From positions 8,928,001 to 8,992,000 of the forward strand of contig OY540815.1 in assembly GCA_961205875.1 (NCBI GenBank): a DNA stretch of 64,000 bases. Reading direction: 5' to 3'. This document shows positions 36,651 through 47,302 of this stretch, piece after piece (within the stretch, counting starts at the first letter, position 1; each line of letters opens with the position of its first letter). The notes under the pieces were generated by a model. That model made no database searches. It had not been told where the DNA came from and worked only from the letters and a program-made list of their open reading frames with translations. The position numbers and the translations under genes were made by a program. Source of the stretch: Sialis fuliginosa (lineage: Eukaryota > Arthropoda > Insecta > Megaloptera > Sialidae).

Positions 36651-39600
36651 TTATTCAGCGAGCTGATTGTAGAATACATTATCGGCAAATCTTTTATTAG
36701 GAATGGAATCTATGTCTTTTGAGCGTCTTTTATTTTTTACAGTTACGTTATTTTCTAATTTATTCTCAAAATTCTGGTCAGTTATATCATTGTTTTTAGG
36801 TACTTTTGAATCAATAATGTTAACAATCATATTTATAATTTTCCTTTTACGGATATTGGCGGCGCATTTCTCCGAGTCGGTTAATTCAGTCTTTTCAGAT
36901 TTGTGTGTACATTCAATGAGTGCAGACTCATTAAATTTTTTTCTTACATTAAATAATTCATCATCATCAGATTTTCGTTCTTTTCGTAATCTACCATCGG
37001 AAACGTTATTATTGATTATAAATTGATCAGGACTCTTTCTTATAATTTCAATATCTGGATCAGACTTGTTTAATTTGCATTTACTGTTAAAATCAAATAT
37101 TTCTTCTTGATCTATAGATTTATTTTTGTTTTTGGTCACATTTCCGAAATCATATTTATTATCATCTAAAATATTTTTCTGATATTTTGTGAATAACTGT
37201 TTTAATGAATAAGAATCAGTATTTTCTCCATTGGCTCGAAAAGAAACTTTCGGTTTAATATTATGAATATTTTTCAGGTATTTGTATTTTAAACCTACAC
37301 TAGTACGAGGTTTTACGATAGTTCTTAATCGATAGCAAGGCTTAACATCATTTCTTTTAACGCATTTTGGTTCATATGAATATGTTTCTGATAACGTTTT
37401 AGTTATTCTAGCTTCCAATTGATCCTGTAACGAAATATTTGGTAGAGATAGATTACAGTTTTCAACTTCTATTGTTTGCGAAGATTTATGTTCTACTATT
37501 TTCATTTCATTCATGAGAGTAATTTCTTTTAATATATTCTCATAATTTTTACTCAGTTGTTGTAACTGTTCTTTTATTTCACCTATTTCAGAAGATTGTT
37601 GGCGAATAATTCTATTTTGATCTCGTATTTTTGACGCTTGATATGAAAGATTTTTTTTTTGTTGACTTATCTACAAAATAAAATAATAAAAGTTATTAAA
37701 TAAAATAGACAATAAAACATATTTTTCACACACCTGGTACGACATTTTTCCTATAGTCTTTTGAAATTTTAATAATTGATATTTGTGAGCTCTTGTACGC
37801 TGAAATATTATTTTATGTTCTTTTTGAAGTACTTCTGGTAAAACTGATCGTTGAAGTATTTGTGACCCTAAAAAGGTTTAAAAAACTCATTAGTCCACAC
37901 TCATTTTTAAATTGTAATTCTTGTTTACCTATTAAAAGTTCTTTATATACACATTCCTTATTTTTCAAATTTGGTTCAATATGTTCTTTAAAATGCTCCA
38001 TCGCCATAATGCTTATGTCTCGCAATTCTTGCAATAAATCTTCTGTAATTGGAGGTTTTGGATTATTCTGCACTACATCCAGAATATGATATATCTCATC
38101 GATTACCTATATTATTTTACATTTATTATTGCCTGAGTTTTCTTGTAAAATAAAAAATAGTTAAAATATTTAATTGAATATTATTCAAGCATTAATAGTC
38201 TACTTGTAGCTGTCAGATTTATCAATAATCACGTATATAGTTATTCAGAATAGAGTTTATGCTCTAATAATATACACGTTAACTGTCCTAGGTTAGGGCA
38301 ATCCATTGGGGTGAAATTGAGTTGATTAGTTTTTGGTTGGTTAGTTTTCATTAGGTATTCCTTACAACAAACTGTTTTTAAATAATTCTATCAAATAAAA
38401 ATAAAATAAACATAAAAATGGTAAAAATGTTCTAGTCACGCATGCGCATCAACTTTATTCTGAATAACTATATATATGTGATTTTTAACAAATCTGACAG
38501 TGGGCACCCATGTTCTCCGTATTAACGTTATTTTTACAAATAGTAATTATATGAGTGCCAAATATTTATATAAACAAAAGTAAATAAATTGTTTACCTTC
38601 CCAGGTATGAAACAACAAACACCAGATTGTATGAACTTCATAAACGTCATACTAAGTGTACTGATTCTTGTTCCGAGGGCAGATAAAATCTCTGAATGGC
38701 TTGCTAGGGAATGAGTTCGACGCTTTGATTCACGCCTTGGTAATCTATGTTTCACAACTTGTGTTATGTCACTCAGCCGTCTTTCAGCTTGTAAAAATCC
38801 TCTGTTCAAAAGGAAACGGCATGATGTATCAAACTTTTTACATACCTGAAAAATAAAAATAAACTTTCATAAACAAGAACAGGGAAGGGGGTTCAAAGGG
38901 GATAATAAAAAGTAAAAAGCTCAAATAAGTATACACATATTAATTTATTTTTATTTAAATTTAATATCAAACAATACAGCCATTTGAAATATATATATCA
39001 AATACAATATACAATTTAAATAAATTAAAAAGATTAAATACAATTTAGTCTGGAACCAAAAGATTCAAGTTAGCACCAGTGACACCACTCCCTATGAATT
39101 TTTCTTCAAGACCCCTTATTGAAAGAACTTCTCCAACTTTAACATTCTTTTCTTTCATCATTGTTGTTCTTTCCCATCTACCCCCATTGCACTTTTTACA
39201 GGAAACTAAGGGAATGATTTCTAATGAAACTGTTCTGTTTCCGCAATCCAAACATTTAAAAAATCTTTTAAAACTATCAACCACTTTAAGAGGATGTCTC
39301 TCAGCTTTACAAGAATCTGCTGCGCTGAAACTTGTATATTTGCATTGTAAACATGTGACAGCCTTACACGCAATTTTGTAAGTAGACATCATTTTTTCTT
39401 CCAACTTTTCAACAGTTTCTAATTTATTAAAATATTTTTCTTGTTCTTCATTATAATGAGCATTGATTAATTCAGGATGGGAGCTTTTAGCTTCCATAAC
39501 TTCTTTAAACCGAGCACTTTTAACTGTAATTTCTTCTTCTAGTTTAGGTTTCTTATTCTCGCTATCTTCCATTTCTTCGAGAACACGTTTTTTTATACCA

Positions 39601-42600
39601 GAACCTTTTAAATTCATTGGATCGAGTTTTTTAATCGGACCATTTTGTGCTACCCATGCAAGAGCATTTAATCTTCCACGATTCATTTGACGTCTATTTG
39701 TAGGAAAACACAAATCTACAGAAGATTTATTTCCTCTATTCAGTGATGGAATACTTGAAGTTAAATTTGTATTGCTGTATATTACACCAATCTTATTATT
39801 TTCTACGTATTCCTTAACTGTGGCCATTATTTGTGATGGAGTTTGTATATTTGGTTTAGTAACTGTACTATTTTTAACAATGTTTGAATTGTTACTTTCA
39901 GATGTTTCTTTCTTTTCAACTTGAGTTTTATTTTTTATTGATTTATTTTGTGTATTATTCGACTGCGATTTTCCTATTGTCTTTTTAGGAAGGGTTTCGT
40001 TACTAGCAGAAGAATTGCTTTTTTCTTGTTTTGAATTCTTTTGAGTTTTTATTTTATCATTAATATTATAATTGGCTATACTTTTGTCAACAAGCGATTT
40101 AATGAATGATTTAGATTTTTCAGTTTTTGTTTTTATTTTATTTTCTAATAAATTTTCCCAATTATCAGACTCATTTGTTTCTAATTCTGTAATGGAATTA
40201 TCCAATTTTTGATCTGTATTCAGTTGTTTTTTTTTATTAATATCTATAGATTTATTTAGTTTATCTGAAATCACGTTATTACTTTTACTAGAGTTTTCAA
40301 GAATAAAATCTATTGATGACGTTGTGTTTAATGATAATTTGTCATCCTTCTTTATGCCATTTATATTTTTTATAGATTTATCTTTGGAATTATTTGTAGT
40401 GGTGCTTATTTTACTTACATTAGAAATTTTAGTTCTTTCTAATTTTGTGTTAAATGAATCATCTAACGTTTTATCATTTAGCTTTTTCTTATTATCGGTA
40501 TCTGTTTGTATTGATAACTGTTTGTTTTTAATACCATCAGATTTATTTAGTTTATTTGAAATGGCACCATAACTACTTTTACTGGAATTTTCAAGAATAA
40601 AATCTATTGGCAAAGTTTCTTTCAATGATAATTTTTCATCATGTTTAATATTATTTTTGTTATTGGTAGAATTATTTGATGATAAGCTTACATTTTTTTC
40701 ATTCCTTGATCCATCTGAAACAACATCATAACTTTTATTGGATTCTTCAAGAAAAAATTCTATTGATGATGTCGCCTTCAATGATAACTTTTCATCTTTC
40801 TTATTGTTCTCAGCAGATTTCTCTCTGGAATTATTTGGAGTTGATCGTAATTTAGTAAGAACATTTTTAACATTTTCTCTCGACTCTTCTAATGTGATTT
40901 GCTTAGATAAGACACCTGTAGACTGCATATCGTTTGGAAAATCAGGAGAGAGTATATCAGGCTTAGCCCCCAACAATTTTAATCTCTCAAAGTCTTTTTT
41001 TCTTTGTTGATTTGATACTTCAACTCTAGCTGCATTCAATTTATTTGATATATTATTCACTTTCGGTTGTTTAAATTTTGAAACAAGACTCGCTTGTCCT
41101 GCTAAAGCATCAAGAATTCCATTATCTCTTTTTACAAGTTTAGTATTTTTCTTTGCCGGTATTGCCATATAAGATTTTCCTGCATAAAAGACTTCGCTTT
41201 TTCCTAATAACTTATTTCGTAAAGCATTCAAACCTCGACCTGCACTTCCAGATTGTAATTCAGATCTTTGGGACATTCTCTGATATTCTTGTTTCACATG
41301 ATACACACAATATTCACATCTACTAATGTTAACAAAAGATGTACACGGATCTCCGTTTTTTTTTTTACTTTTACAAGTTCCAAAATCCTTCGATTGTCCA
41401 AGAATCATTACCCGTTCAGCAGATTCAACAGATAAAACAGCTTCAACTTTATTTCCTTCTCGTTTATCCAAGACACTAGGATTCAATACAGCTACAACAG
41501 TACCTTTCACTGTCTTCCACAGGCTTTTAAATGCACCACGAAATAAAAACATATTTACAGATTTTAAATCATCGCGTAAATCACTTAATGTCCATATCAA
41601 GAATTGGTTTCCTTTTTGAGATGTTCTAACATCACTTTTTTCCACTATAACTCCACCAATTACCCAGTCTTTTTCTTTGTCACCTTGTTCAACATGATAT
41701 TTAACACGACTGTAAGAAATTGCTTCACGACCTTTCATTTTATCTTTGAGTACTGAACCAGATATTAAAGGATTAGATATACGAATGCCAAAAACCGGGT
41801 CAAAATACACATCAAATTTTTTTGTATCACTTGATTGTTTTGTCACATTAGGTTTATCATTTTTTGGAAAACTTGATTTGCTGGTACTTTGTCCAGTTTG
41901 ATTAGTAAATTTTGAGTTAGTTTTCCAAGTTTTGTTTGTGAAACCATCAAAATAATGTTTCTTATTTTCTTGAGTAAGAAGTGATTTAATTTCTCTGCCA
42001 CAGTCATTGTATTTTGTGTCATGATTCCGCTTTTCCTCATCATCGGATGAATCATTATCTCCATTATGTATTAAGCTAGGTTCTTCAGTTTGTTTATTGA
42101 ATTGTTCTTCTTTATAGGGTTTAATTAAATCTTCAATAAACGAAGTACTTTCTTTGATTACTTTTAATTCTTTTTTGTTTTCTTCTTCGGAACAAATTTT
42201 CAAAAACATATCCAATTCATCGCAAGAATCGGGATCGGCATCTTTGGAGGTCATTTTTATAAAAGTAAATTACCGAGGTAAGTAGTAAATTGCTACAATA
42301 TTAATTTACAAAGCAGAGAATAAATACTAAGTAAATATCGTAAACATGTAATAAAATTTAAGCCCGCGAAATTTTTGCTAAGCAGTGCATCCAACTTGAA
42401 TGAAATTATTTGTTTTTGTCGCCTAATTGTTTACTTTTTACCACAGAATAATAAAACTTTTACTAAGTACATATTTCAAATTTTTACTTAGAATATTTTA
42501 TTGGTGCGTCTAATTAACAATAAATCACTATAAGGAATCATTAGGCTTAATTAATTAAATATGTATATGAATATCATGATGAAAAATATTTACTACAACT

Positions 42601-42756
42601 ATAAATAACCATATTTTATTCAATATACGAGATATGAAATGTATTAACATATTTTCTTACCAATCTGTTCTTCGCGATTTCATCGTACGTTAAAAATGAT
42701 AAAATATGTTCGAATATAATCTCAGGTAGATCTAATAATTGCAATTGTACAGACAT
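36651..42756 (-). CDS. FBXO28: F-box only protein 28 homologue; contains MCM10 in intron 1
   Basis: Exons are 42661-42756, 38597-38845, 37929-38106, 37734-37867 and 36651-37670; phases join to give 558 residues. Exon 1 (MSVQLQLLDLPEIIFEHILS) plus VCKKF at the start of exon 2 make the F-box. Next comes LNRGFLQAERRLSDITQ, LPRRES and FMKFIQSGVCCFIPGKV, which match vertebrate FBXO28 strongly, then VIDEIYHIL and ITEDLLQELRDISIMAMEHF. A coiled-coil-like stretch (about residues 200-270) follows. The last exon encodes a long Lys/Asn/Ser-rich tail that makes the protein much longer than human FBXO28 (368 aa). Family role: SCF ubiquitin-ligase substrate adaptor, nuclear. Intron 1 (38846-42660) encloses the whole MCM10 gene on the same strand. 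Confidence 0.9.
39045..42254 (-). CDS. MCM10: MCM10, DNA replication initiation factor (single exon)
   Basis: One uninterrupted 1069-residue frame. The conserved internal domain runs from about residue 146 (FDVYFDPVFGIRISNP) through an OB-fold (about 180-285) to the CCCH zinc finger with C294, C304, C316 and H319 (GTCKSKKKNGDPC...CEYCVYH). The C-terminal zinc-binding region (about 935-1069) has CLQCKYTSF, CLDCGNRT and CKKCNGGRWER. The N-terminus is acidic with a potential coiled coil. The linker of about 600 residues is Asn/Lys/Ser-rich and contains three related units with KLSLxxTxxI(D/E)F(I/F)LE. Family role: binds ssDNA, pol alpha-primase and CMG during origin firing; nuclear. Lack of introns and position inside FBXO28 intron 1 on the same strand are unusual. 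It probably uses a promoter in 42255-42660. Confidence 0.95.
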   Translation of the reverse strand: MTSKDADPDSCDELDMFLKICSEEENKKELKVIKESTSFIEDLIKPYKEEQFNKQTEEPSLIHNGDNDSSDDEEKRNHDTKYNDCGREIKSLLTQENKKHYFDGFTNKTWKTNSKFTNQTGQSTSKSSFPKNDKPNVTKQSSDTKKFDVYFDPVFGIRISNPLISGSVLKDKMKGREAISYSRVKYHVEQGDKEKDWVIGGVIVEKSDVRTSQKGNQFLIWTLSDLRDDLKSVNMFLFRGAFKSLWKTVKGTVVAVLNPSVLDKREGNKVEAVLSVESAERVMILGQSKDFGTCKSKKKNGDPCTSFVNISRCEYCVYHVKQEYQRMSQRSELQSGSAGRGLNALRNKLLGKSEVFYAGKSYMAIPAKKNTKLVKRDNGILDALAGQASLVSKFKQPKVNNISNKLNAARVEVSNQQRKKDFERLKLLGAKPDILSPDFPNDMQSTGVLSKQITLEESRENVKNVLTKLRSTPNNSREKSAENNKKDEKLSLKATSSIEFFLEESNKSYDVVSDGSRNEKNVSLSSNNSTNNKNNIKHDEKLSLKETLPIDFILENSSKSSYGAISNKLNKSDGIKNKQLSIQTDTDNKKKLNDKTLDDSFNTKLERTKISNVSKISTTTNNSKDKSIKNINGIKKDDKLSLNTTSSIDFILENSSKSNNVISDKLNKSIDINKKKQLNTDQKLDNSITELETNESDNWENLLENKIKTKTEKSKSFIKSLVDKSIANYNINDKIKTQKNSKQEKSNSSASNETLPKKTIGKSQSNNTQNKSIKNKTQVEKKETSESNNSNIVKNSTVTKPNIQTPSQIMATVKEYVENNKIGVIYSNTNLTSSIPSLNRGNKSSVDLCFPTNRRQMNRGRLNALAWVAQNGPIKKLDPMNLKGSGIKKRVLEEMEDSENKKPKLEEEITVKSARFKEVMEAKSSHPELINAHYNEEQEKYFNKLETVEKLEEKMMSTYKIACKAVTCLQCKYTSFSAADSCKAERHPLKVVDSFKRFFKCLDCGNRTVSLEIIPLVSCKKCNGGRWERTTMMKEKNVKVGEVLSIRGLEEKFIGSGVTGANLNLLVPD

Positions 42757-43685
42757 TATATTTGTATAACTATCCACTTTATAATTTATTATATTACATT
42801 ACAAAATTCGAAATAAAAATTAAAGTTATGATATTCACTGTAATTCACACTATGTATTTTATATTAATTACAATTCTGTCATGACAATTACAGAATACGA
42901 CAATAATATAATGAGCTCTACAACACTCTACAATACCAGAATAATAAACTCTACAACACATCCATAATATATATTTGACAACTAAATATTGTTGGTATCA
43001 CTGATTACTACCTTTGTTCCATATTTCAGATGGTTAATAATCGGAGACAAAAGTAGTAAAATTTTAAAAATAAAGTTATTAATGACACAAATTATAGCTA
43101 GAGGTGAGCTAGAGTCGTTTATTTACATATATTTGGCTAATTTCCCTCTACTATTATGGTTAAATTTGTAAAGATTTGAATATAATATATAATATTTTTT
43201 GACACTGACTATACGGCAAATTCAACTTAACAAAAATATATTTTAAATATTATTTACATTCTTTACTGATTGCTGCAGATTAATAATAAATATAATTTAT
43301 ATAATTAATAAAAACAAATCCGTTGCCGGCAATGGCAGATTAATATAAACGTGCAAGGCAAGGTACTTATATAAAGACCGATTAGTATAAAGACGACCTC
43401 AGTAGTACCTTGACCAATCAGCATTTGCGCAGCAAGACGTCACCGCTGGAATATATTCAAATATTATAAATACATAATTGATTTTATGTTTATATTAATT
43501 ATATTACAATTATGCAATGCGGTATTGTTAATTAATATATTACTAGCTCTTTCTGACAACAGTATTTTGTTTCGCAAAAAGTTTACATTATTTGCAATTT
43601 GTATTGGAGGAGCAAGGATTTTCAACAATGATGAGTGTTCTTATATGTACAGTACATGCAGGTATAATAATATAGGATAACAAAT
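42757..43685. other. AT-rich spacer upstream of FBXO28
   Basis: Contains a 'ctacaacac' mini-repeat around 42915-42960. Also contains a block at 43400-43450 (TTGACCAATCAGCATTTGCG followed by GACGTCACC) that resembles blocks at 30225-30260 and, inverted, 46900-46950. Otherwise nothing supportable. Confidence 0.4.
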
Positions 43686-44120
43686 ATTTCACATAAAAAT
43701 ATATTTATTGATTTATTTTGAATTTATATAAATAACCATTTTTATAAATTGTATAACAGTTTTATAATGAGGTTGGGTCATTGAATTAAAAAAAAAAATA
43801 CATTTTTTAAACTTACGACCATATTAAAAGTAATTTGTAGTAATTTAATTGTTGTCTGCAAAATTTTATTGGAATTAAAAATGTTTCATTAAGTTCAAAA
43901 TACTTATTCATTTTCATGTTTTGATATGTTTTTAAATTTAATTATTTCAAAGTACTTGTTAATTTTAATATTGTACATTTTTTATAATATTTAAAACATA
44001 TTTATATTATTTCCAGAAACTGATGAAGACTAATAAAGATTGAATTGTTTAATTAAAAAAATGTTTTTTTAAATCAATGACCCAACCAACATCATAAAAC
44101 TGTTATAGAATATATTGATT
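43686..44120. mobile_element. MITE-like element with inverted ends
   Basis: Around 43752-43790 the sequence reads TATAACAGTTTTATAATGAG then GTTGGGTCATTGA. Around 44076-44110 this recurs inverted as TCAATGACCCAACC then CATAAAACTGTTATAG. Outer flanks share AATATATTGATTTATTAT-like sequence. A (TA)n run follows at about 44120-44140. Confidence 0.5.
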
Positions 44121-44193
44121 TATATATATATATATATATGTATTAACAAATATATTACAATATATACAAATTATTTGATTACTTATTACTATT

Positions 44194-45021
44194 AAGTTGA
44201 TTCAGGACTGGCATGCCAAATATTAATAGCGATCGACAAAATTTTTTAATGAACGTGTCCAAAAATTCTTCATGAGGAAACTATAGCCCCTCAAAGATTT
44301 TGCCCAAAATTAATGTTTAATTAACAATCAATAATAATTTAGATCAGGGGTGTATTGGGCCAAAGAGTCCTTTGATTTTTATCTTTTTGTTCTTTAATTT
44401 TTTCCTGAGTCGGGCACTTATATAAGGTCATACGACACAAAATACATAAAAATATACTTTGTTCATTTGTCATAAGATCAATCGTTTAAGAGAAATATCG
44501 ATACAAAAGGACTAGAAATTTTATTTAATACAGACGCTTCAAATTGCACGAAGTAAACTTATATTCTTATTCTACATGATGAAAAACAAAAATTTTGTGT
44601 AAATATACCTCCTGACATTTGTCCTTTTAAACGTATAGCCAATTCTATTACTGTTACACGTACTTTACTAACTTGACTAAAAACAAAATTTAAAATATGG
44701 ATCTCGGCTTTTGGGTGTAAGCCGTGTCGATTTGGTCATGTTATCGGCCAACATTTCATCACACATTGCAGTGGACATCTTCAGGGCTCTTCTAAAAGTG
44801 CTTAGATGTGCTTTTAGAAGAGCTCTGAAGATGTCCACTGCAATATGTGACAAAATGTTGGCCGATAACACACCCAGAAGCTTAGACCCATACCAAGATC
44901 AGCACGGAGACCTAAAAAAATTTTTAAATACCTGCATTTTTGGAGGTATATTTATACTAAACTACTTCTCTGAACTACTTTCAAAGTTTGACAGGCCAGT
45001 CTTGAATCACTCTGTATATTT
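44194..45021. mobile_element. Foldback element, family F1 (copy 2) with a central palindrome
   Basis: Inverted ends are AAGTTGATTCAGGACTGGC and GCCAGTCTTGAATCACTCTG. The left half matches the element at 4084-4868. At the centre (about 44738-44868) two roughly 60-bp arms are inverted copies (TTATCGGCCAACATTT and AAAATGTTGGCCGATAA; CTTCTAAAAG and CTTTTAGAAG). This produces near-identical short open frames on both strands, which are not genes. No transposase. Confidence 0.65.
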
Positions 45022-45291
45022 GAATAAGTCTTTTGTGTACAAAAAGAAGCCTGTGTTAATCTTTAGTTAATGTTGAAATGGGCAAAAATAAAATGGCAAT
45101 TCAATTATATAAGTTTGCCTATTTTATAACTTGGTAACGACTTTTGTATTATGGGACAACATACACATGAGATTTGCCATTACTGTAAATGGTCTGTAGA
45201 GTTGCGGTAAGTTTATTGTTGGTATTCACTGAAATATGTTCTGATAAAATTTGTGAAAAAGTATGCAATCATAGTAGATTAGAGTAAATAA

Positions 45292-45492
45292 ATGCAGAGA
45301 TTGTATGTCAGGATTGACGAAATTAAGGAATATTTCCTAATTCAAGTTCCAGACAGTTCGATTAACAATACCCGTAGTAGATTCCCAAACTCTTGCATAT
45401 GCCTAAAAAGTAAATTGAGTTATTATATTAAACTCAATATAGATAAAATCAATAATTATAAATTAACCATTTTTAATAATAGCAGTAGGTAA
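45292..45492 (+). pseudogene. Fragment of a second Merlin/ISXO2-like transposase
   Basis: The reading frame at about 45313-45360 gives DEIKEYFLIQVPDSS. This resembles the KETKECFLVQIPDRS segment of the transposase at 45665-46510 but lies on the opposite strand. The rest of the frame does not align convincingly, so this is a short decayed piece. It could be chance, but the shared core is specific. Confidence 0.35.
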
Positions 45493-45664
45493 ATTCATGA
45501 ACATTTTTATCACTAGGCAAATCTAGGCAGCTGATTTGTATCCCATCATTTTTGGTGCCTAGAATGAAATAATTTTTATGAAAAAAAAAAAAAATTATAT
45601 CGATGCTGGGCATTTCTGCCTCTCTTTTGAAGAACACTAAATCATTTTTGGCAAAAAAATTACC

Positions 45665-46510
45665 TTATTTGAATGTTGCAATATCACTGAGAACCTCATC
45701 AAATGGGTCACGGTTATTTAATGTAGTTCTCCACATGAATTCAGCAAGGAAAGATGCCTCTCTTTTTTTATTGCTCCATTTCGCAGATCCCCATAACCGT
45801 TCTTGTTGCGTACTGTCAAGTGTTTCAGGATCTATAAAATTAAGGTCATCCGTTGCAATGTTTCTGTATATCCGCCAAGATTCTGAGACAATGAACGATC
45901 CAGGCTTAATTTTATTTTTTATTATCGGCATTAATGTATCGGCCGATCTGTCTGGAATCTGTACAAGAAAACATTCTTTGGTTTCCTTACATAAGCCTCC
46001 AAATACTGTTTGCTTAGATAAAGTAATACCTTTGTTGCTCTTTCGACTTAAAATACAATCATCAATCTCAACATATATTCCTTCACCGCCAATCACTTTA
46101 TTTCTCTGCTCTATTTGCATAACGCACAATTCACGCATGCAGTTATTCCATTCTGATATAGTTGCATGCGCCATACTTAATTCTCTTTGACAAAATTTTA
46201 CAGAACTCATTCCACGAGCCCAACAATAAATAAAATGAACAATTGACTCCAAAGGTAATTTGGTTCCTTCAAGCCAATTCCCTTGTCGTATTCCTTTATC
46301 AACTCGACATGCTCGTTTATTACAGCGCCATCGTACTTCTCGACTTAAACTCAAGCGCATGCTATGTCCATTAGGACACAGTAATTCTTTAGGTATAATT
46401 TGGTGTTCTTGTAAAAATTGAATAGCCGATTCATCGTCGTGGACTGTTCGAAATAATGTTTTTAAATTCATATTGACACGTCTGAAGACAAGAACAACGA
46501 TAAAATTCAC
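45665..46510 (-). CDS. Merlin-type (IS1595/ISXO2-like) DDE transposase
   Basis: 281-residue frame; M14 (46471) is the more likely start because MNLKTLFRTVHDDESAIQFL is where family similarity begins. A zinc-ribbon-like N-terminus (CPNGHSMRL...WRCNKRACR, residues 45-68) is followed by a helix-turn-helix-like region (about 100-130). The ISXO2-like catalytic core then has VEID (D150), SESWRIY (210-215) and STQQERLWGSAKW (E237). Where the family normally has S-D-x-W, this protein has E210, so the second catalytic aspartate is replaced. The HTQ-type histidine before the last glutamate is Ser. It may therefore be inactive, domesticated or decaying. No convincing terminal inverted repeats or 8-9-bp duplications were found around it. 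It lies between FBXO28 and the THAP-ZAD gene. Confidence 0.8.
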   Translation of the reverse strand: MNFIVVLVFRRVNMNLKTLFRTVHDDESAIQFLQEHQIIPKELLCPNGHSMRLSLSREVRWRCNKRACRVDKGIRQGNWLEGTKLPLESIVHFIYCWARGMSSVKFCQRELSMAHATISEWNNCMRELCVMQIEQRNKVIGGEGIYVEIDDCILSRKSNKGITLSKQTVFGGLCKETKECFLVQIPDRSADTLMPIIKNKIKPGSFIVSESWRIYRNIATDDLNFIDPETLDSTQQERLWGSAKWSNKKREASFLAEFMWRTTLNNRDPFDEVLSDIATFK

Positions 46511-47302
46511 AGAATAATAAATTTAAAACGTTTAAAAACTCTCAGTGAAAACATGTATAAATCCAATACAAAACCAAAGTGCAAAAATTAATAACCACAA
46601 TATAATAATATTTATAAACAATCGGCAATTGACAAGCCTCGACAGTTCACACATGCGCATTACAAAAAAAAACACGTGCAGTATCGTGTCACTCATTGTC
46701 AGTGTATCTCTATTCTCTAGTACAAAAGTACGGTCTTGGATATTTGTCGACCAACTTGAATTTGAACGTACTGTTTTTTTTTTACCCAACATTCTTCTTA
46801 GTTATTAATCATTAAAGTATGTAAAGTATACATTGTACCTGTAACTTGTTTGTTTTGCAAATGCTATTTTATTACCTACATTTAAATAAGGCTTCTGGGT
46901 GACGTTTCCCGCGTAGGTGCTGATTGGTCAAAAGTTACCTGACTACCGTCGGTAACATGCATACGTAAAATCCCTAAAATTATTTAATTATTGTAAAATT
47001 TAAAAATAAAAAATTACCCTTTTCTTCACTAGATGACAGCACCAGTGTAAAAACGCTGTAAATGGTTGTCAGAGGCGTTAAAATATTGTCAAACAAATAA
47101 ATATTATATTTTTGAGATAAACAGTAAGTACTGATCATTATATTGAATTATCATGTATTAAGATATCTCATAAATAATCATTGCAATATAATTATATACA
47201 TTAATTTTGGTTTTTTAAAACCGGTTTCGATATATTGACTAGTATAAAAATTGTAATAAAAGTGGCATATTTATTTTAAATTGTTTGTAGTTATTCTTCA
47301 CA
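46511..47302. other. Spacer between Merlin transposase and THAP-ZAD gene
   Basis: Around 46900-46950 a GC-richer block contains GCTGATTGGTCAAAAGTTAC, an inverted CCAAT-type motif, next to GACGTTTCCCGCG, an E2F-like motif. These could be promoter elements of either neighbour. Nothing else is recognised. Confidence 0.35.

Noticed and set aside
36703..37026. 107-codon plus-strand open frame
   Set aside because: Antisense shadow of the FBXO28 last exon.
37813..37928. Minus-strand read-through ending SFTRSTSKRT after FBXO28 exon 3
   Set aside because: It is intron sequence followed by exon 4 in the wrong frame; the GTAAAC donor at 37928 and the phase-matched acceptor before 37867 explain it better.
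44120..44142. (TA)n run
   Set aside because: Simple microsatellite, common in AT-rich genomes.
44677..45070. Open frames on both strands reading HIAVDIFRALLK
   Set aside because: They are produced by the inverted arms of a foldback repeat and show no domain.
45603..46190. 195-codon plus-strand open frame
   Set aside because: Antisense of the Merlin transposase; the minus-strand frame has the family motifs.
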